This document shows, one piece after another, positions 1 through 7,983 of a stretch of 64,000 nucleotides of DNA (its first letter is position 1; each line of letters begins with the position of its first letter). The position numbers and the translations under genes are program-made. The notes below the pieces were generated by a model. That model worked only from the letters and a program-made list of their open reading frames with translations, ran no database searches and had not been told where the DNA came from. Location of the stretch: the NCBI GenBank assembly GCA_910576205.1, contig CAJTHL010000013.1:1-64000 (forward strand), given 5' to 3'. Origin of the DNA: Clostridia bacterium (GTDB lineage: Bacteria; Bacillota; Clostridia; Lachnospirales; Lachnospiraceae).

Positions 1-75
1 AATCATCGGTATCAGAAGCGCTTAAACTGTATGACACCGATAGAATATAGAAACTATTTGAAGGAGGCTGCATAA
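1..75 (+). CDS. IS3-family transposase (OrfB), C-terminal end only
   Basis: Frame 1 is open from the left edge and ends at a TAA at 73-75. The 24 visible residues include RYQKRLNCMTPIEYRNYL, the usual C-terminus of the DDE transposase of IS3/IS150-type elements. The rest of the gene lies outside the window. It belongs to the insertion sequence whose end is at about 155. Family recognition rests on this short tail only. Confidence 0.75.
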   Translation, partial: NHRYQKRLNCMTPIEYRNYLKEAA

Positions 76-155
76 AAACTCTGCCAGTCCTTTTTTGTGA
101 CTGGCAGGCTGAAATTTTTATTTTTTTAATTGTCTACTTGACAGGGAGCGGTTCA
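1..155 (+). mobile_element. Right end of an IS3-family insertion sequence
   Basis: After the transposase stop come a small hairpin (CTGCCAGTC at about 87 pairing with GACTGGCAG at about 100) and a terminal sequence at about 126-155. The latter contains TGTCTACTTGACAGGGAGCG and ends in GTTCA, typical of IS3/IS150 terminal inverted repeats. The left end and any target duplication are outside the window. The IS sits inside the Tn916-type element, upstream of its orf7-like gene. Confidence 0.6.
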
Positions 156-205
156 GTCTTTTCACACGCCTATCATTAAACAGCGGCTAAAAGAAGGTAG
201 CCGCC

Positions 206-439
206 ATGAAGCATATACCATATCGACAAAATCCGACGGTCATTGACACATCAAAAAAAGTCCGTCCACCGCCGGGAAAAATTACGCCCATAAGTATGAA
301 CTGTCTAATCATCTTAATAAGTTTTTCAATAGCTTTTTTCCTGTCCGCATTTTTTGTGAGCGGGCTTTTTTTGCGCCTTTTGATTTCTTTAAAAAGCTGC
401 TTGGAAAGCGCAACAAAACAGCCTTTTCCATACGGATAG
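206..439 (+). CDS. Hypothetical small membrane protein in the ICE
   Basis: A 77-residue open frame just after the IS end. It has a basic N-terminus followed by one hydrophobic stretch (about residues 33-63, with ILISFSIAFFLSAFFVSGLF) that could span the membrane. There is only a weak AGAAGG-like ribosome site upstream. I do not recognise a family, and it could be a chance frame in a region altered by the IS insertion. Confidence 0.25.
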   Translation: MKHIPYRQNPTVIDTSKKVRPPPGKITPISMNCLIILISFSIAFFLSAFFVSGLFLRLLISLKSCLESATKQPFPYG

Positions 440-505
440 GGTGTGAAAGGGGACGGAAGGACAAGCCTTTTGTCTTTTACACCACGAAGAAAGGAGGTGA
501 ACTCT

Positions 506-939
506 ATGGAGCTATCTTCTTCTGAAATGAAAACTATCCAACATCAGTATGACGCACTTGCAAAAAAGTCCTCAAAGGCGAAGCAAGAAGTTATTACCGG
601 GAGCTTTCCAAACGCGCCGCCCTTGAAGTGAATTTTTCGGAAATGAGCGAAGCGGAACTCTTACAGCTTTACACGCTGGACGAGTACGAGAGCGATTACT
701 ACCGCTTTGAAGTGTCCGGCTATGATGTGCTTGTGAAAAATGAGCTGCTTGGCGAAGCCTTACAAGCCCTGCCCGAAAAGAAGCGTGACATTATCCTTTT
801 GTCATACTTTTTGGATATGAGCGACGAGGAAATAGGCGGTCTGCTGAATGTTGTGCGCAGTACGATTTTCCGGCACAGGAAAACCGCGCTTGAAAAAATC
901 AAACTGTATATGGAGGGAAAAACAGATGAACAGAAATAA
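506..939 (+). CDS. Tn916 Orf7-like sigma factor, encoded in two frames (-1 shift at 562-568)
   Basis: Orf7 of Tn916 is a sigma-70-like regulator of the element's transfer genes. The start at 506 follows a strong AAGGAGGTGA ribosome site at 491-500. Frame 0 gives MELSSSEMKTIQHQYDALAK and then meets a TGA at 629-631. In the -1 frame, from base 568, the protein continues VLKGEARSYYRELSKRAALE into the sigma region 4 helix-turn-helix (SYFLDMSDEEIGGLL... STIFRHRK) and stops at 939. The join falls exactly on the slippery heptamer A AAA AAG. A -1 shift there restores the expected protein of about 144 residues. It may be programmed frameshifting, or a one-base loss in the A run that inactivates the gene. 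No clear stimulatory stem-loop is seen downstream. Confidence 0.7.
562..568 (+). promoter_or_regulatory. A AAA AAG slippery heptamer in the orf7-like gene
   Basis: The six As and G are in register with the zero frame (gcA AAA AAG). This is the same heptamer used for -1 frameshifting in E. coli dnaX. The protein similarity changes frame exactly here. No Shine-Dalgarno-like stimulator lies close upstream, which weakens the programmed interpretation. Confidence 0.4.
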
Positions 940-1066
940 AAAATCCGTTGCCCTGTTGCCGTTCCCTGTTATTGCAGCAGCGGCGGGCGGCGACAGCGCA
1001 GAATATATAATGATACTCCCTTACCGCCACAGTCCGAGCGTTCAAAGCGTCGCAGGCAATGGGTAG
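926..1066 (+). CDS. Tn916 Orf8-like protein, shortened
   Basis: The start overlaps the end of the orf7-like gene by 14 bases and follows a GGAGGGA ribosome site. The first 24 residues (NRNKKSVALLPFPVIAAAAG) match the N-terminus of Orf8-type proteins, which are usually about 75 residues. After GGDS the sequence diverges and stops at 46 residues, so the helical C-terminal half is missing. Orf8 works with Orf7 in regulating the element. This copy is probably truncated by a deletion. Confidence 0.5.
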   Translation: MNRNKKSVALLPFPVIAAAAGGDSAEYIMILPYRHSPSVQSVAGNG

Positions 1067-1184
1067 GGCTGCATGAGAACCATGCAGGGGTGAAACTCCC
1101 GTGAGGTTACGCTATTAACCGTCCGATCACAGCCCCTTTTTCACTATTAACCTTTTACCCATTTTTGAAATGGGGATTTATAGA
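1067..1184 (+). other. Non-coding stretch between orf8 remnant and xis
   Basis: No supported gene. It contains a small dyad (GGGCTGCATGAGAACCATGCAGGGG near 1066-1090) and two copies of CTATTAACC (about 1110 and 1144). Such spacer sequence is usual before xis in this element family. Confidence 0.4.
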
Positions 1185-1388
1185 ATGAGCAATGCTGATG
1201 TGCCTATTTGGGAAAAGTACACGCTTACCATTGAGGAATCGTCAAAATATTTCCGCATTGGGGAAAACAAGCTACGCAAACTTGCAGAAGAAAATCCTAC
1301 GGCGGGCTGGATATTCCTAAACGGCAACCGTATTCAGATCAAGAGAAAACAGTTTGAAAAAATCATTGACACACTGGACGCAATTTAG
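1185..1388 (+). CDS. xis: Excisionase (Tn916 Xis family)
   Basis: Xis is a small winged-helix DNA-binding protein that bends the element ends and directs Int toward excision. From ATG 1185 the protein is 67 residues, the same length as Tn916 Xis. It carries the family signature [20 protein letters not shown]... and ends [20 protein letters not shown]. An upstream in-frame ATG at 1170 would add five residues not seen in the family, so 1185 is preferred. int follows 89 bases later. Confidence 0.92.
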   Translation: MSNADVPIWEKYTLTIEESSKYFRIGENKLRKLAEENPTAGWIFLNGNRIQIKRKQFEKIIDTLDAI

Positions 1389-1407
1389 CGAAAAAGATAG
1401 TGAAAAG

Positions 1408-1450
1408 GAGCCTTGAATGTACTATAATAGATATAGGCATATCAAGGCTC
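1408..1450 (+). promoter_or_regulatory. xis-int intergenic hairpin with a -10-like sequence in its loop
   Basis: GAGCCTTGA (1408-1416) pairs perfectly with TCAAGGCTC (1442-1450). TATAAT lies in the loop at 1423-1428. A good -35 is not obvious. The structure may attenuate read-through into int or form part of an int promoter. Confidence 0.45.
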
Positions 1451-1477
1451 TTTCCAACACGGAAAGGAGCAAAAACA

Positions 1478-2674
1478 ATGTCGGAGAAAAGACGTGATAA
1501 TAAAAACCGCATTTTGCGTTCGGGAGAGAGCCAGAGAAAAGACGGGAGATATGCTTATAAATATACCGATACTTTTGGTAAAGTGCAATTCGTCTATGCG
1601 TGGAAGTTAGTGCCTACGGACAAGACCCCAGCCGGGAAGCGTGACGACATATCCCTTAGAGAAAAGGAAAAAGAGATACAGAAAGACCTTGACGACGGGA
1701 TAGACACAATCGGAAAGAAAATGACCGTCTGCGAGCTTTACGCGAAGCAGAACCGCCACCGGGGAAATGTAAGGCATAACACCACAAAGGGGCGCGAACG
1801 GCTGATGAAGCTGCTGGAAGCGGATAAACTTGGTTCCTGCCCCATTGACAGTGTGAAGCTGTCCGACGCGAAAGAATGGGCGTTGCGCATGAAAGAAAAG
1901 GGAATATCCTACAAGGCCATAAGCAACGACAAGCGTTCTCTGAAAGCTGCTTTTTACACAGCGATACAGGACGACTGTATAAGGAAAAATCCCTTTGACT
2001 TCCAGCTAAATACCGTGATCGAGGACGACACGGAGCCGAAAGTACCCCTCACAGGAGAACAGGAAGAAAGCCTTTTATCCTTTATGCAAAGTGATAGCGT
2101 CTATCAGAAATACCGTGACGAGGTTATCATACTGCTGGGGACGGGGCTTAGGATTTCCGAACTCTGCGGACTGACTGAAACCGACCTTGACTTTGAAAAC
2201 CGGGTAATCAATGTAGACCACCAGCTTTTACGGAGCGCGGAAACAGGCTACTACATAGAGAAGCCCAAAACGCAGAGCGGTATCAGACAAATTCCAATGA
2301 GTGAAAAAGTGTATGAAGCGTTGGGGCGTGTGTTGGAGAACCGCAAGGGAACAAAGCAGATCACCATTGACGGTTACAGCAATTTCCTTTTCCTTAACCG
2401 GGACGGTTGCCCGAAAACGAATGTGAACTACGCGACCATGCTCCGGGGGCTTGCGAAAAAGTACAACAAATGCCATGAGGAAGCCTTACCCAAAGTAATG
2501 ACACCCCACACCCTGCGCCATACGTTCTGCACCAACTTAGCCAATGCGGGCATGAACCCGAAAGCGTTACAGTATATCATGGGACATTCCAACATCCCCA
2601 TGACGCTGAACTATTACGCACACGCAACATTCGCTTCCGCAAGAGCTGAAATGGAAAGGCTGATTGCAGCATAG
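1478..2674 (+). CDS. int: Tyrosine recombinase / integrase (Tn916 Int family)
   Basis: Catalyses site-specific integration and excision of the element. From ATG 1478, preceded by GGAAAGGAGC at 1461-1470, the protein is 398 residues, close to the 405 of Tn916 Int. An ATG at 1400 would add 26 unrelated residues. The arm-binding N-terminus SEKRRDNKNRILRSGESQRK is family-typical. The catalytic domain shows TGLRISELCG (first Arg), TPHTLRHTFC (His-x-x-Arg), GHSNIPMTLNYYAH (second His and the nucleophilic Tyr). The gene ends 190 bp from a tsf-derived repeat, so this Int may recognise the tsf 3' end; that is inference. Confidence 0.95.
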   Translation: MSEKRRDNKNRILRSGESQRKDGRYAYKYTDTFGKVQFVYAWKLVPTDKTPAGKRDDISLREKEKEIQKDLDDGIDTIGKKMTVCELYAKQNRHRGNVRHNTTKGRERLMKLLEADKLGSCPIDSVKLSDAKEWALRMKEKGISYKAISNDKRSLKAAFYTAIQDDCIRKNPFDFQLNTVIEDDTEPKVPLTGEQEESLLSFMQSDSVYQKYRDEVIILLGTGLRISELCGLTETDLDFENRVINVDHQLLRSAETGYYIEKPKTQSGIRQIPMSEKVYEALGRVLENRKGTKQITIDGYSNFLFLNRDGCPKTNVNYATMLRGLAKKYNKCHEEALPKVMTPHTLRHTFCTNLANAGMNPKALQYIMGHSNIPMTLNYYAHATFASARAEMERLIAA

Positions 2675-2863
2675 CCGCAGACGGATTTACTACTTCTTTT
2701 ACTACCATTGAGAGGGAAAACCTAAGAAGTTTTGAGGGTATATAAGAACTTCTCCCCATATCTAAAATGCCGGGAAAGCCCGAAAATACGGGCTATACCG
2801 ACATATAAGAATTTCTAAAGAGATAATCTAAATTCACCCATAATTTTCCATATAAAAATATAT

Positions 2864-2964
2864 AAAACCCCTGCAAGCAGCATATCCACACCACTTACAA
2901 GGGTTCTTCTTCATATTGCTATTCGCTTGTTTTCGACAAATTTCTACTGATTCATCTGTTTTGC
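2864..2964 (-). repeat. Left copy of the tsf 3'-end repeat (putative attachment site)
   Basis: Read on the minus strand this contains AKQMN and a stop, a TTTCGACAAATTTCTA core (plus strand, 2931-2946), and a terminator hairpin ending at the CCCCTG run at 2868. It aligns without gaps to 11891-11991 at an offset of 9,027 bp, with the 16-bp core identical and roughly three quarters identity overall by hand alignment. Coding similarity to tsf lasts only about eight codons, as expected for an attachment site copy rather than a gene. Confidence 0.7.
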
Positions 2965-3070
2965 GAACTTTCCCTATTCTGTGTCCCGGTCGCATATCCC
3001 CGGAACTATGTATTTTACTGGTTTTGCAGTAATTTTTGACCGTTCTAAGACAGCTGCTTTTCAACCGTAT

Positions 3071-3198
3071 CCCCCAAATTTTATTTTGGGGGAAAATTCA
3101 TTTTGCTTTCTAAAATTTCCAATTTCTGATTTTTGAAATTTGGGGGATAGCCATTCTCCATTTGGGGGAATTTGGGGGTAAGGTTCTTCCCCCCAAAT
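3071..3198. repeat. Cluster of six TTTGGGGG/CCCCCAAA motifs
   Basis: The eight-base motif or a one-base variant occurs on the plus strand at about 3085, 3139, 3161 and 3171, and inverted at 3071 and 3190. Pairs of opposite copies can form hairpins (3071-3092 and about 3171-3198). It sits between the stop of the 1,591-residue gene and the left repeat. It may form the operon's 3' end structure, although no good T tract follows on the minus strand. Confidence 0.55.
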
Positions 3199-3207
3199 AT
3201 TTCAATA

Positions 3208-6200
3208 TTACATGGTATTAATTTCAAATTTCTTATTAATCAAACGCACTTTAGCGTGATAAAGCCGTTGTCCTAATTCTAATGGCAATAATAATTGAAG
3301 CCTGCTAAGCCATTCTACTAATTCCGTGCTAATCATACTATTTATGTCATCCGCAACCTTTTCCCAAAACTCAACATGTAAATCAAGATTATCACCAAAC
3401 AAATACATTATACTTTCAAAGATTTCTTTCCAGTCACTTGTATTTTGTAACATCCTATCTATCAATTTTGCCATACATTCTCTCCGAAACTGTTGACCAT
3501 AATCCTCTGACAATTTTGAAAGAATAACTTCAGCCATTGCATAGTTTTCGCTTTTGTCCATAATATCCATATTGAGATAAAATTTCTCAAGTATGCCTTC
3601 TAATGCTTTACCAATTTTATCGTTAGGCATATTCAAGCATCCCAAATAAATGATTGATTTGTCCGTCACCTCAATTTCCTTTTTCGTTAATATCTTTTTT
3701 ATTTCTAAGAAATCATTTTCTATGCCTATACAATCCTCTCCTTTACCAAATACCAATTTTTGAAGTTCATTTAATTCCTTTCGATAATCTTTGGCAAGAA
3801 AAGTTCTCCATTCATTTTTTGCTCCTTCCTGCGAAACTATGAATTCTATTAATGCATCTTCCGATTTCAACCAAACATGCAAACCATCCTGCATGGCTTT
3901 TGCCATGCCTTTTATTTCTTCATCTTTATTTTTCCCCCAATATTTCAAACACAACTCCACCGAACCAAGCAAGCCAATTCGCATAACATCAATTTTATCA
4001 GGATGAATAATATCTAAACTACCAACATCTTTGTTCTCCTCCAAACCCTGCTCTAATTGATCTACATACTTGCTTAACGCATTTTGATATTTATCCAAAG
4101 TAAATGTTCCCATCTGGAGTTGTAAAATAAGTTCTTCATAAAGCTTATCAGTCCAGATATATGTCCAGATAATTTTATTTTGCATTGGTTCTGCAAAATA
4201 AAATTCTATTTCTTGCATGGCTGCATATATAATTTTCAATATGTCAAAATATACTTTCCCATAAGCACAACAGTTACCACCTTCCAAGAACTCAAACATA
4301 CAACAAAATTCATCAATATTTCGATTTGTTTCATTCTGCATCAAATACTCAAGATAATGTAACCTTCTAACAGGATTAAGAGACATTCCACAATTACATT
4401 TTTCTTTCATTTCCAATGGTATGGCACACCAAACGTCCTTATCATCATATATCAAATCTTTCCCAAAATCATAAAAATGTTTAAAATAGGATACATTCCC
4501 CGGCAAAATATATCGCCTTGCCCCTTTATCAAACAAAAATCCATTTTTTATAATCAACTTAATTAGCTGGCTAGTATAAGAAACATCTGTTTGAACGCCT
4601 ATGCTTATAAAATCTGCTGTTTTTCTATAATTCTCAGCGCTGATTTCCTCTATCAAATCCACATTAAGGTCACGGCCAAGAAACTCATATGCTCTCCTCG
4701 CTTCTTTTATCCTTATTGGTACATTACTGTGATACAGACGTTCCCCAGGTTCATAAAATAGTTGATAAGACAATTCAGCACCTTCTTCAAGCCAACATAC
4801 CTTTAGCAAAGGCCACAGCGGCAACTCATATCTCCATGAAACAAGGAATTCCCTTCCCTGAAATTCTCTTTTTACCTCAACATTTTCTTCCTTCATTAAT
4901 ATTTCATTCATCCAACATTCAAAAATTTCAGACGGAATACAAAAGTTTTCACCAATTCGCACTGTATTCACAAAATATTTTTCAAACATGGATTGTATCT
5001 CGTTATCTTCTAATAGTTTTTGAGATAAATCTTCCGGTAAATAATTTATGCCCATGCTTATTGTCCGCTCCATATAAACATAATACAACTCGTTTTTCTT
5101 ATTTGCATCACATAAAATACTATGAACTTCATGTATGATCAGTTCTAATATTTTGTCTAACAACACTGGATTTTTTCCCAAACTATGGGAAATAGCAGAA
5201 AAAAACCAATCATAGTATTGGGGAACAATATCTCTGTCAGAAACAAAAAGCATCCCTTGAAAAATCAAATAAAAATATGACTGTATAATGAAAGGGTCTT
5301 CTGGCAAATCGGAATCTTTCGTTGAATCAAGAATTTCTCCTATTCTGAAATATTCATATATGACCCAATTAGAACAGGCTACTTTTTTATCTAATTCCAT
5401 ACTGGAAATCCAAATTTCCTCGATAATGCTTCTTACTGACATTAAATGCAGCATACTATAACAATTTCGTTCTGAAAGATGAACTCCTATCTGATAAATG
5501 CCACTATATTTTTCAAGCAGATAAAAGGATTGCTCAGAAAATAATCGTATATCAGTAAGCAATTTTGATTCCAAAACTTTCCCAGAGTCCACCTCAGATG
5601 TTTGTAAAGCACGAGATACAATTAAAGGATCTATGATTACAAAACCATTCTTTTTGGTGATAAATTCCCTGCATATTTTTAAATATTTCTGTTCTGCGAG
5701 CCATCCGCACTTATACATCATCTGAATAATATCCATAGAACCATAAACAGGAATATGATTTATTTCTCCATAGCTTTGCATACATCGGTCATCTACACAA
5801 TATGCGATACCTTTATGGATTGTTGTTGTAATGGCAGAAATTATTAAATTGCTATACTTCCAATTCCATTCTTCTTTTTCAGCGTCAACGCACCATTTTA
5901 ATTTTCCGTCTTCTGCTATTTTATTTAAGACAAGTTTCAGTTTTTCCAGTTTATTATAAATTTCTTTTCTTTTATTCCAGCTAAGACGCTCTCCTTCTAC
6001 TACTTTTTGTTGCTGAACCGAAAGTATAATCTCAAAGCACTCGTTCACATCATCTAAAATTCCATTTTTATACCATTCCTCCAGTACCAATATATCTACA
6101 AATATCTTACTTTTCGACTCTTTCAACGACATTACTTTTTCCTTACGAACTGTATCTGAATCATATTCGCAGATATAGCCGTATTCTGATAAAACAGCGC

Positions 6201-7983
6201 ACACTTCGTCTGTAGTTACAGCAGATTCATCTGTCCTTCCGTTGTCAATCCAAAACGCCCTATTTTGCTCTGCCGTATATCTCATAATGGCTTTTGAGCG
6301 TTCTAAAACATTAACATCTTCTAAATTATCAGGCACAATTTCTTCCACACACTGCAATTTTAGCGTTTTTATACAGTGATTCATTACCTTTTCTTTATGC
6401 TCCAACAAATCCAATTGTCCAGAAGACAATTTATCCTGCTCATCCATAATAACAGGATGAATATTAGAAGGGACATAAATGAACGAAATATGCGATGCCA
6501 ATGTTTCTAATACATCTAACTCCTGCAGCAAAAGACAGGAAGTATAATCCAAAATCAATTTATCCATTTTTGTATCTGTTTTTCCTGCAATATGTCCACC
6601 AAAAGATATTTTAAAATAAGAAGCTGCGTTGTGCCAATTATTATAAAAAACTTCCGACAATAATGCGCTGTTTTTCCCATCCAACAAAATATGAATCGGA
6701 ATTTCTGCCTTATGGAATTGCATTTCAAAGTCTTTTTGATGCTCATCATTTTTATGAATCATCTCTATCAATTCTTCTGTACCTATTGTTTTAAAAGGGC
6801 TTTTATCAAGTCCTTTTTCCATCAACTCTTTCCAATAATCATCCATAATATTGCTCATACTGATATCAGCTGCGTTTATGGCAGCCCAAGACACAACTGA
6901 CGGAGAATGATTAGAAATCTCTACCGATTTCCGGGCATAATCTAACGACTTTTGTGTATCTATATGGTGATATAACCCACTCAACCGCTGATACCCAGAC
7001 AATGACAATGGCGCATATTTGTCCGCAGTTTCCAAAACCTGTATCGCGTCAGATTTTTTTCCTCTCCTTATGTATAAGTTCGCAAGCCTATGTGCAAAGG
7101 ATTCTGACGGTTCTTTATAAAACATTTCCTCACCTGCTAAAATTGCTTTGTCATATTCCCCCATTTTTTCAAGTATTGTAAGCTTATCCTTCTGTATTTG
7201 GCGAACAAACTCTGCAATATTTAATTGTTCAACTTTTTGAATGCATGTATAAGCTTCTGCAAATTTCTGCATTTTCATAAAAGCTTTTATTTGGTAAAGA
7301 TACCCACAAGGATTATGATGTTCCACTTCTAAGATTTTTGCATATCTCAGATTAACATCCCACTTCTGCTGTTTCCCACTATATCGGATAAGATTCATTA
7401 AATCATGTAGTTCTTTTGTATCGTCATACAAGGATTCCAGTTGCTGTAATGCATCTTTTTCATAACCCAACGCAAACATACAGCAAATTCTCTTCTTCTG
7501 AATCTCACTCATCGAAGATTCCTTATTAGCCTTGTTTGCAAACAATCTCCTCTTTTCCGCATCTTTTTCCAAATAGGCAATCTGCATATACCAATATTCC
7601 ATGCATGAAAATTTTTTAAAATTTTGTTCCTGCTCAAACAAAAGGGATTTGGCCTTAGCATCTTCATTTACCTTTATAAAATACTCTGTCAGAGTATAAA
7701 TATATCCCATTGGGTTCTTTTCTTTCTTTATTAGCGCCTTTAACCGCTTTTCATATATTTCATCTTGAGAAACCCTGCCGCATAATACATCTACCATCAA
7801 TGCAATTACATGATAAGGATTAACTTTCTTTAATAAATCCAATGGTTCCATAACCTTTGAAAATAGTAGATTATCCACTGAAAGCGCATTAATCCAGCAA
7901 ACAAGCGCTAGTTCTTTCTGCTTTTTGTTACCAACGCTGTCTGCTTTTTGATATGCCAATTTAAAATCATTTACCACATCCAT
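3208..7983 (-). CDS. Giant TPR protein with GreAB-C-like and PIN-like nuclease region
   Basis: A 1,591-residue protein with no signal peptide. Residues 1-400 are helical repeats of TPR type (for example EYDKAILAGEEMFYKEPSES). About 425-470 may be the small GreA/B C-terminal-like domain known to precede PIN domains in TPR-GreABC-PIN conflict proteins. About 475-760 look PIN-like: LILDYTSCLLLQELDVL (Asp479), AYCVDDRCMQ (Asp731/732) and IPVYGSMDIIQMM (Asp751) give the acidic pattern expected of a metal-dependent RNase. The C-terminal 800 residues are helical and unrecognised. It overlaps the upstream protease gene by 13 bases, implying coupled translation. The likely role is RNase effector of the operon. 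Domain assignment is by motif memory and moderately sure. Confidence 0.7.
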   Translation of the reverse strand: MDVVNDFKLAYQKADSVGNKKQKELALVCWINALSVDNLLFSKVMEPLDLLKKVNPYHVIALMVDVLCGRVSQDEIYEKRLKALIKKEKNPMGYIYTLTEYFIKVNEDAKAKSLLFEQEQNFKKFSCMEYWYMQIAYLEKDAEKRRLFANKANKESSMSEIQKKRICCMFALGYEKDALQQLESLYDDTKELHDLMNLIRYSGKQQKWDVNLRYAKILEVEHHNPCGYLYQIKAFMKMQKFAEAYTCIQKVEQLNIAEFVRQIQKDKLTILEKMGEYDKAILAGEEMFYKEPSESFAHRLANLYIRRGKKSDAIQVLETADKYAPLSLSGYQRLSGLYHHIDTQKSLDYARKSVEISNHSPSVVSWAAINAADISMSNIMDDYWKELMEKGLDKSPFKTIGTEELIEMIHKNDEHQKDFEMQFHKAEIPIHILLDGKNSALLSEVFYNNWHNAASYFKISFGGHIAGKTDTKMDKLILDYTSCLLLQELDVLETLASHISFIYVPSNIHPVIMDEQDKLSSGQLDLLEHKEKVMNHCIKTLKLQCVEEIVPDNLEDVNVLERSKAIMRYTAEQNRAFWIDNGRTDESAVTTDEVCAVLSEYGYICEYDSDTVRKEKVMSLKESKSKIFVDILVLEEWYKNGILDDVNECFEIILSVQQQKVVEGERLSWNKRKEIYNKLEKLKLVLNKIAEDGKLKWCVDAEKEEWNWKYSNLIISAITTTIHKGIAYCVDDRCMQSYGEINHIPVYGSMDIIQMMYKCGWLAEQKYLKICREFITKKNGFVIIDPLIVSRALQTSEVDSGKVLESKLLTDIRLFSEQSFYLLEKYSGIYQIGVHLSERNCYSMLHLMSVRSIIEEIWISSMELDKKVACSNWVIYEYFRIGEILDSTKDSDLPEDPFIIQSYFYLIFQGMLFVSDRDIVPQYYDWFFSAISHSLGKNPVLLDKILELIIHEVHSILCDANKKNELYYVYMERTISMGINYLPEDLSQKLLEDNEIQSMFEKYFVNTVRIGENFCIPSEIFECWMNEILMKEENVEVKREFQGREFLVSWRYELPLWPLLKVCWLEEGAELSYQLFYEPGERLYHSNVPIRIKEARRAYEFLGRDLNVDLIEEISAENYRKTADFISIGVQTDVSYTSQLIKLIIKNGFLFDKGARRYILPGNVSYFKHFYDFGKDLIYDDKDVWCAIPLEMKEKCNCGMSLNPVRRLHYLEYLMQNETNRNIDEFCCMFEFLEGGNCCAYGKVYFDILKIIYAAMQEIEFYFAEPMQNKIIWTYIWTDKLYEELILQLQMGTFTLDKYQNALSKYVDQLEQGLEENKDVGSLDIIHPDKIDVMRIGLLGSVELCLKYWGKNKDEEIKGMAKAMQDGLHVWLKSEDALIEFIVSQEGAKNEWRTFLAKDYRKELNELQKLVFGKGEDCIGIENDFLEIKKILTKKEIEVTDKSIIYLGCLNMPNDKIGKALEGILEKFYLNMDIMDKSENYAMAEVILSKLSEDYGQQFRRECMAKLIDRMLQNTSDWKEIFESIMYLFGDNLDLHVEFWEKVADDINSMISTELVEWLSRLQLLLPLELGQRLYHAKVRLINKKFEINTM

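Larger units (their letters stand above)
156..2863 (+). mobile_element. Integrase end of a Tn916-family integrative conjugative element
   Basis: The order orf7-like sigma factor, orf8-like gene, xis and int, all on the plus strand, is the recombination end of Tn916-type elements. The Int stop is at 2674 and the element probably ends before the tsf-like repeat that starts at 2864. An AT-rich 190 bp stretch lies between. The conjugation genes would be to the left, outside the window. The IS3 end at 155 means the element is at least interrupted. The exact right terminus is not resolved. Confidence 0.75.

Noticed and set aside
2834..3064. 76-codon minus-strand frame over the left repeat
   Set aside because: It lies in a frame other than the tsf-like remnant, has no ribosome site, and covers the terminator and attachment site.
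3085..3180. Possible G-quadruplex from four GGGGG runs on the plus strand
   Set aside because: The first loop is about 50 bases, too long for a usual quadruplex. Inverted copies favour hairpins instead.
4689..5138. 149-codon plus-strand frame inside the giant TPR gene
   Set aside because: Antisense shadow of an intact 1,591-codon gene. No ribosome site and no recognisable motif.
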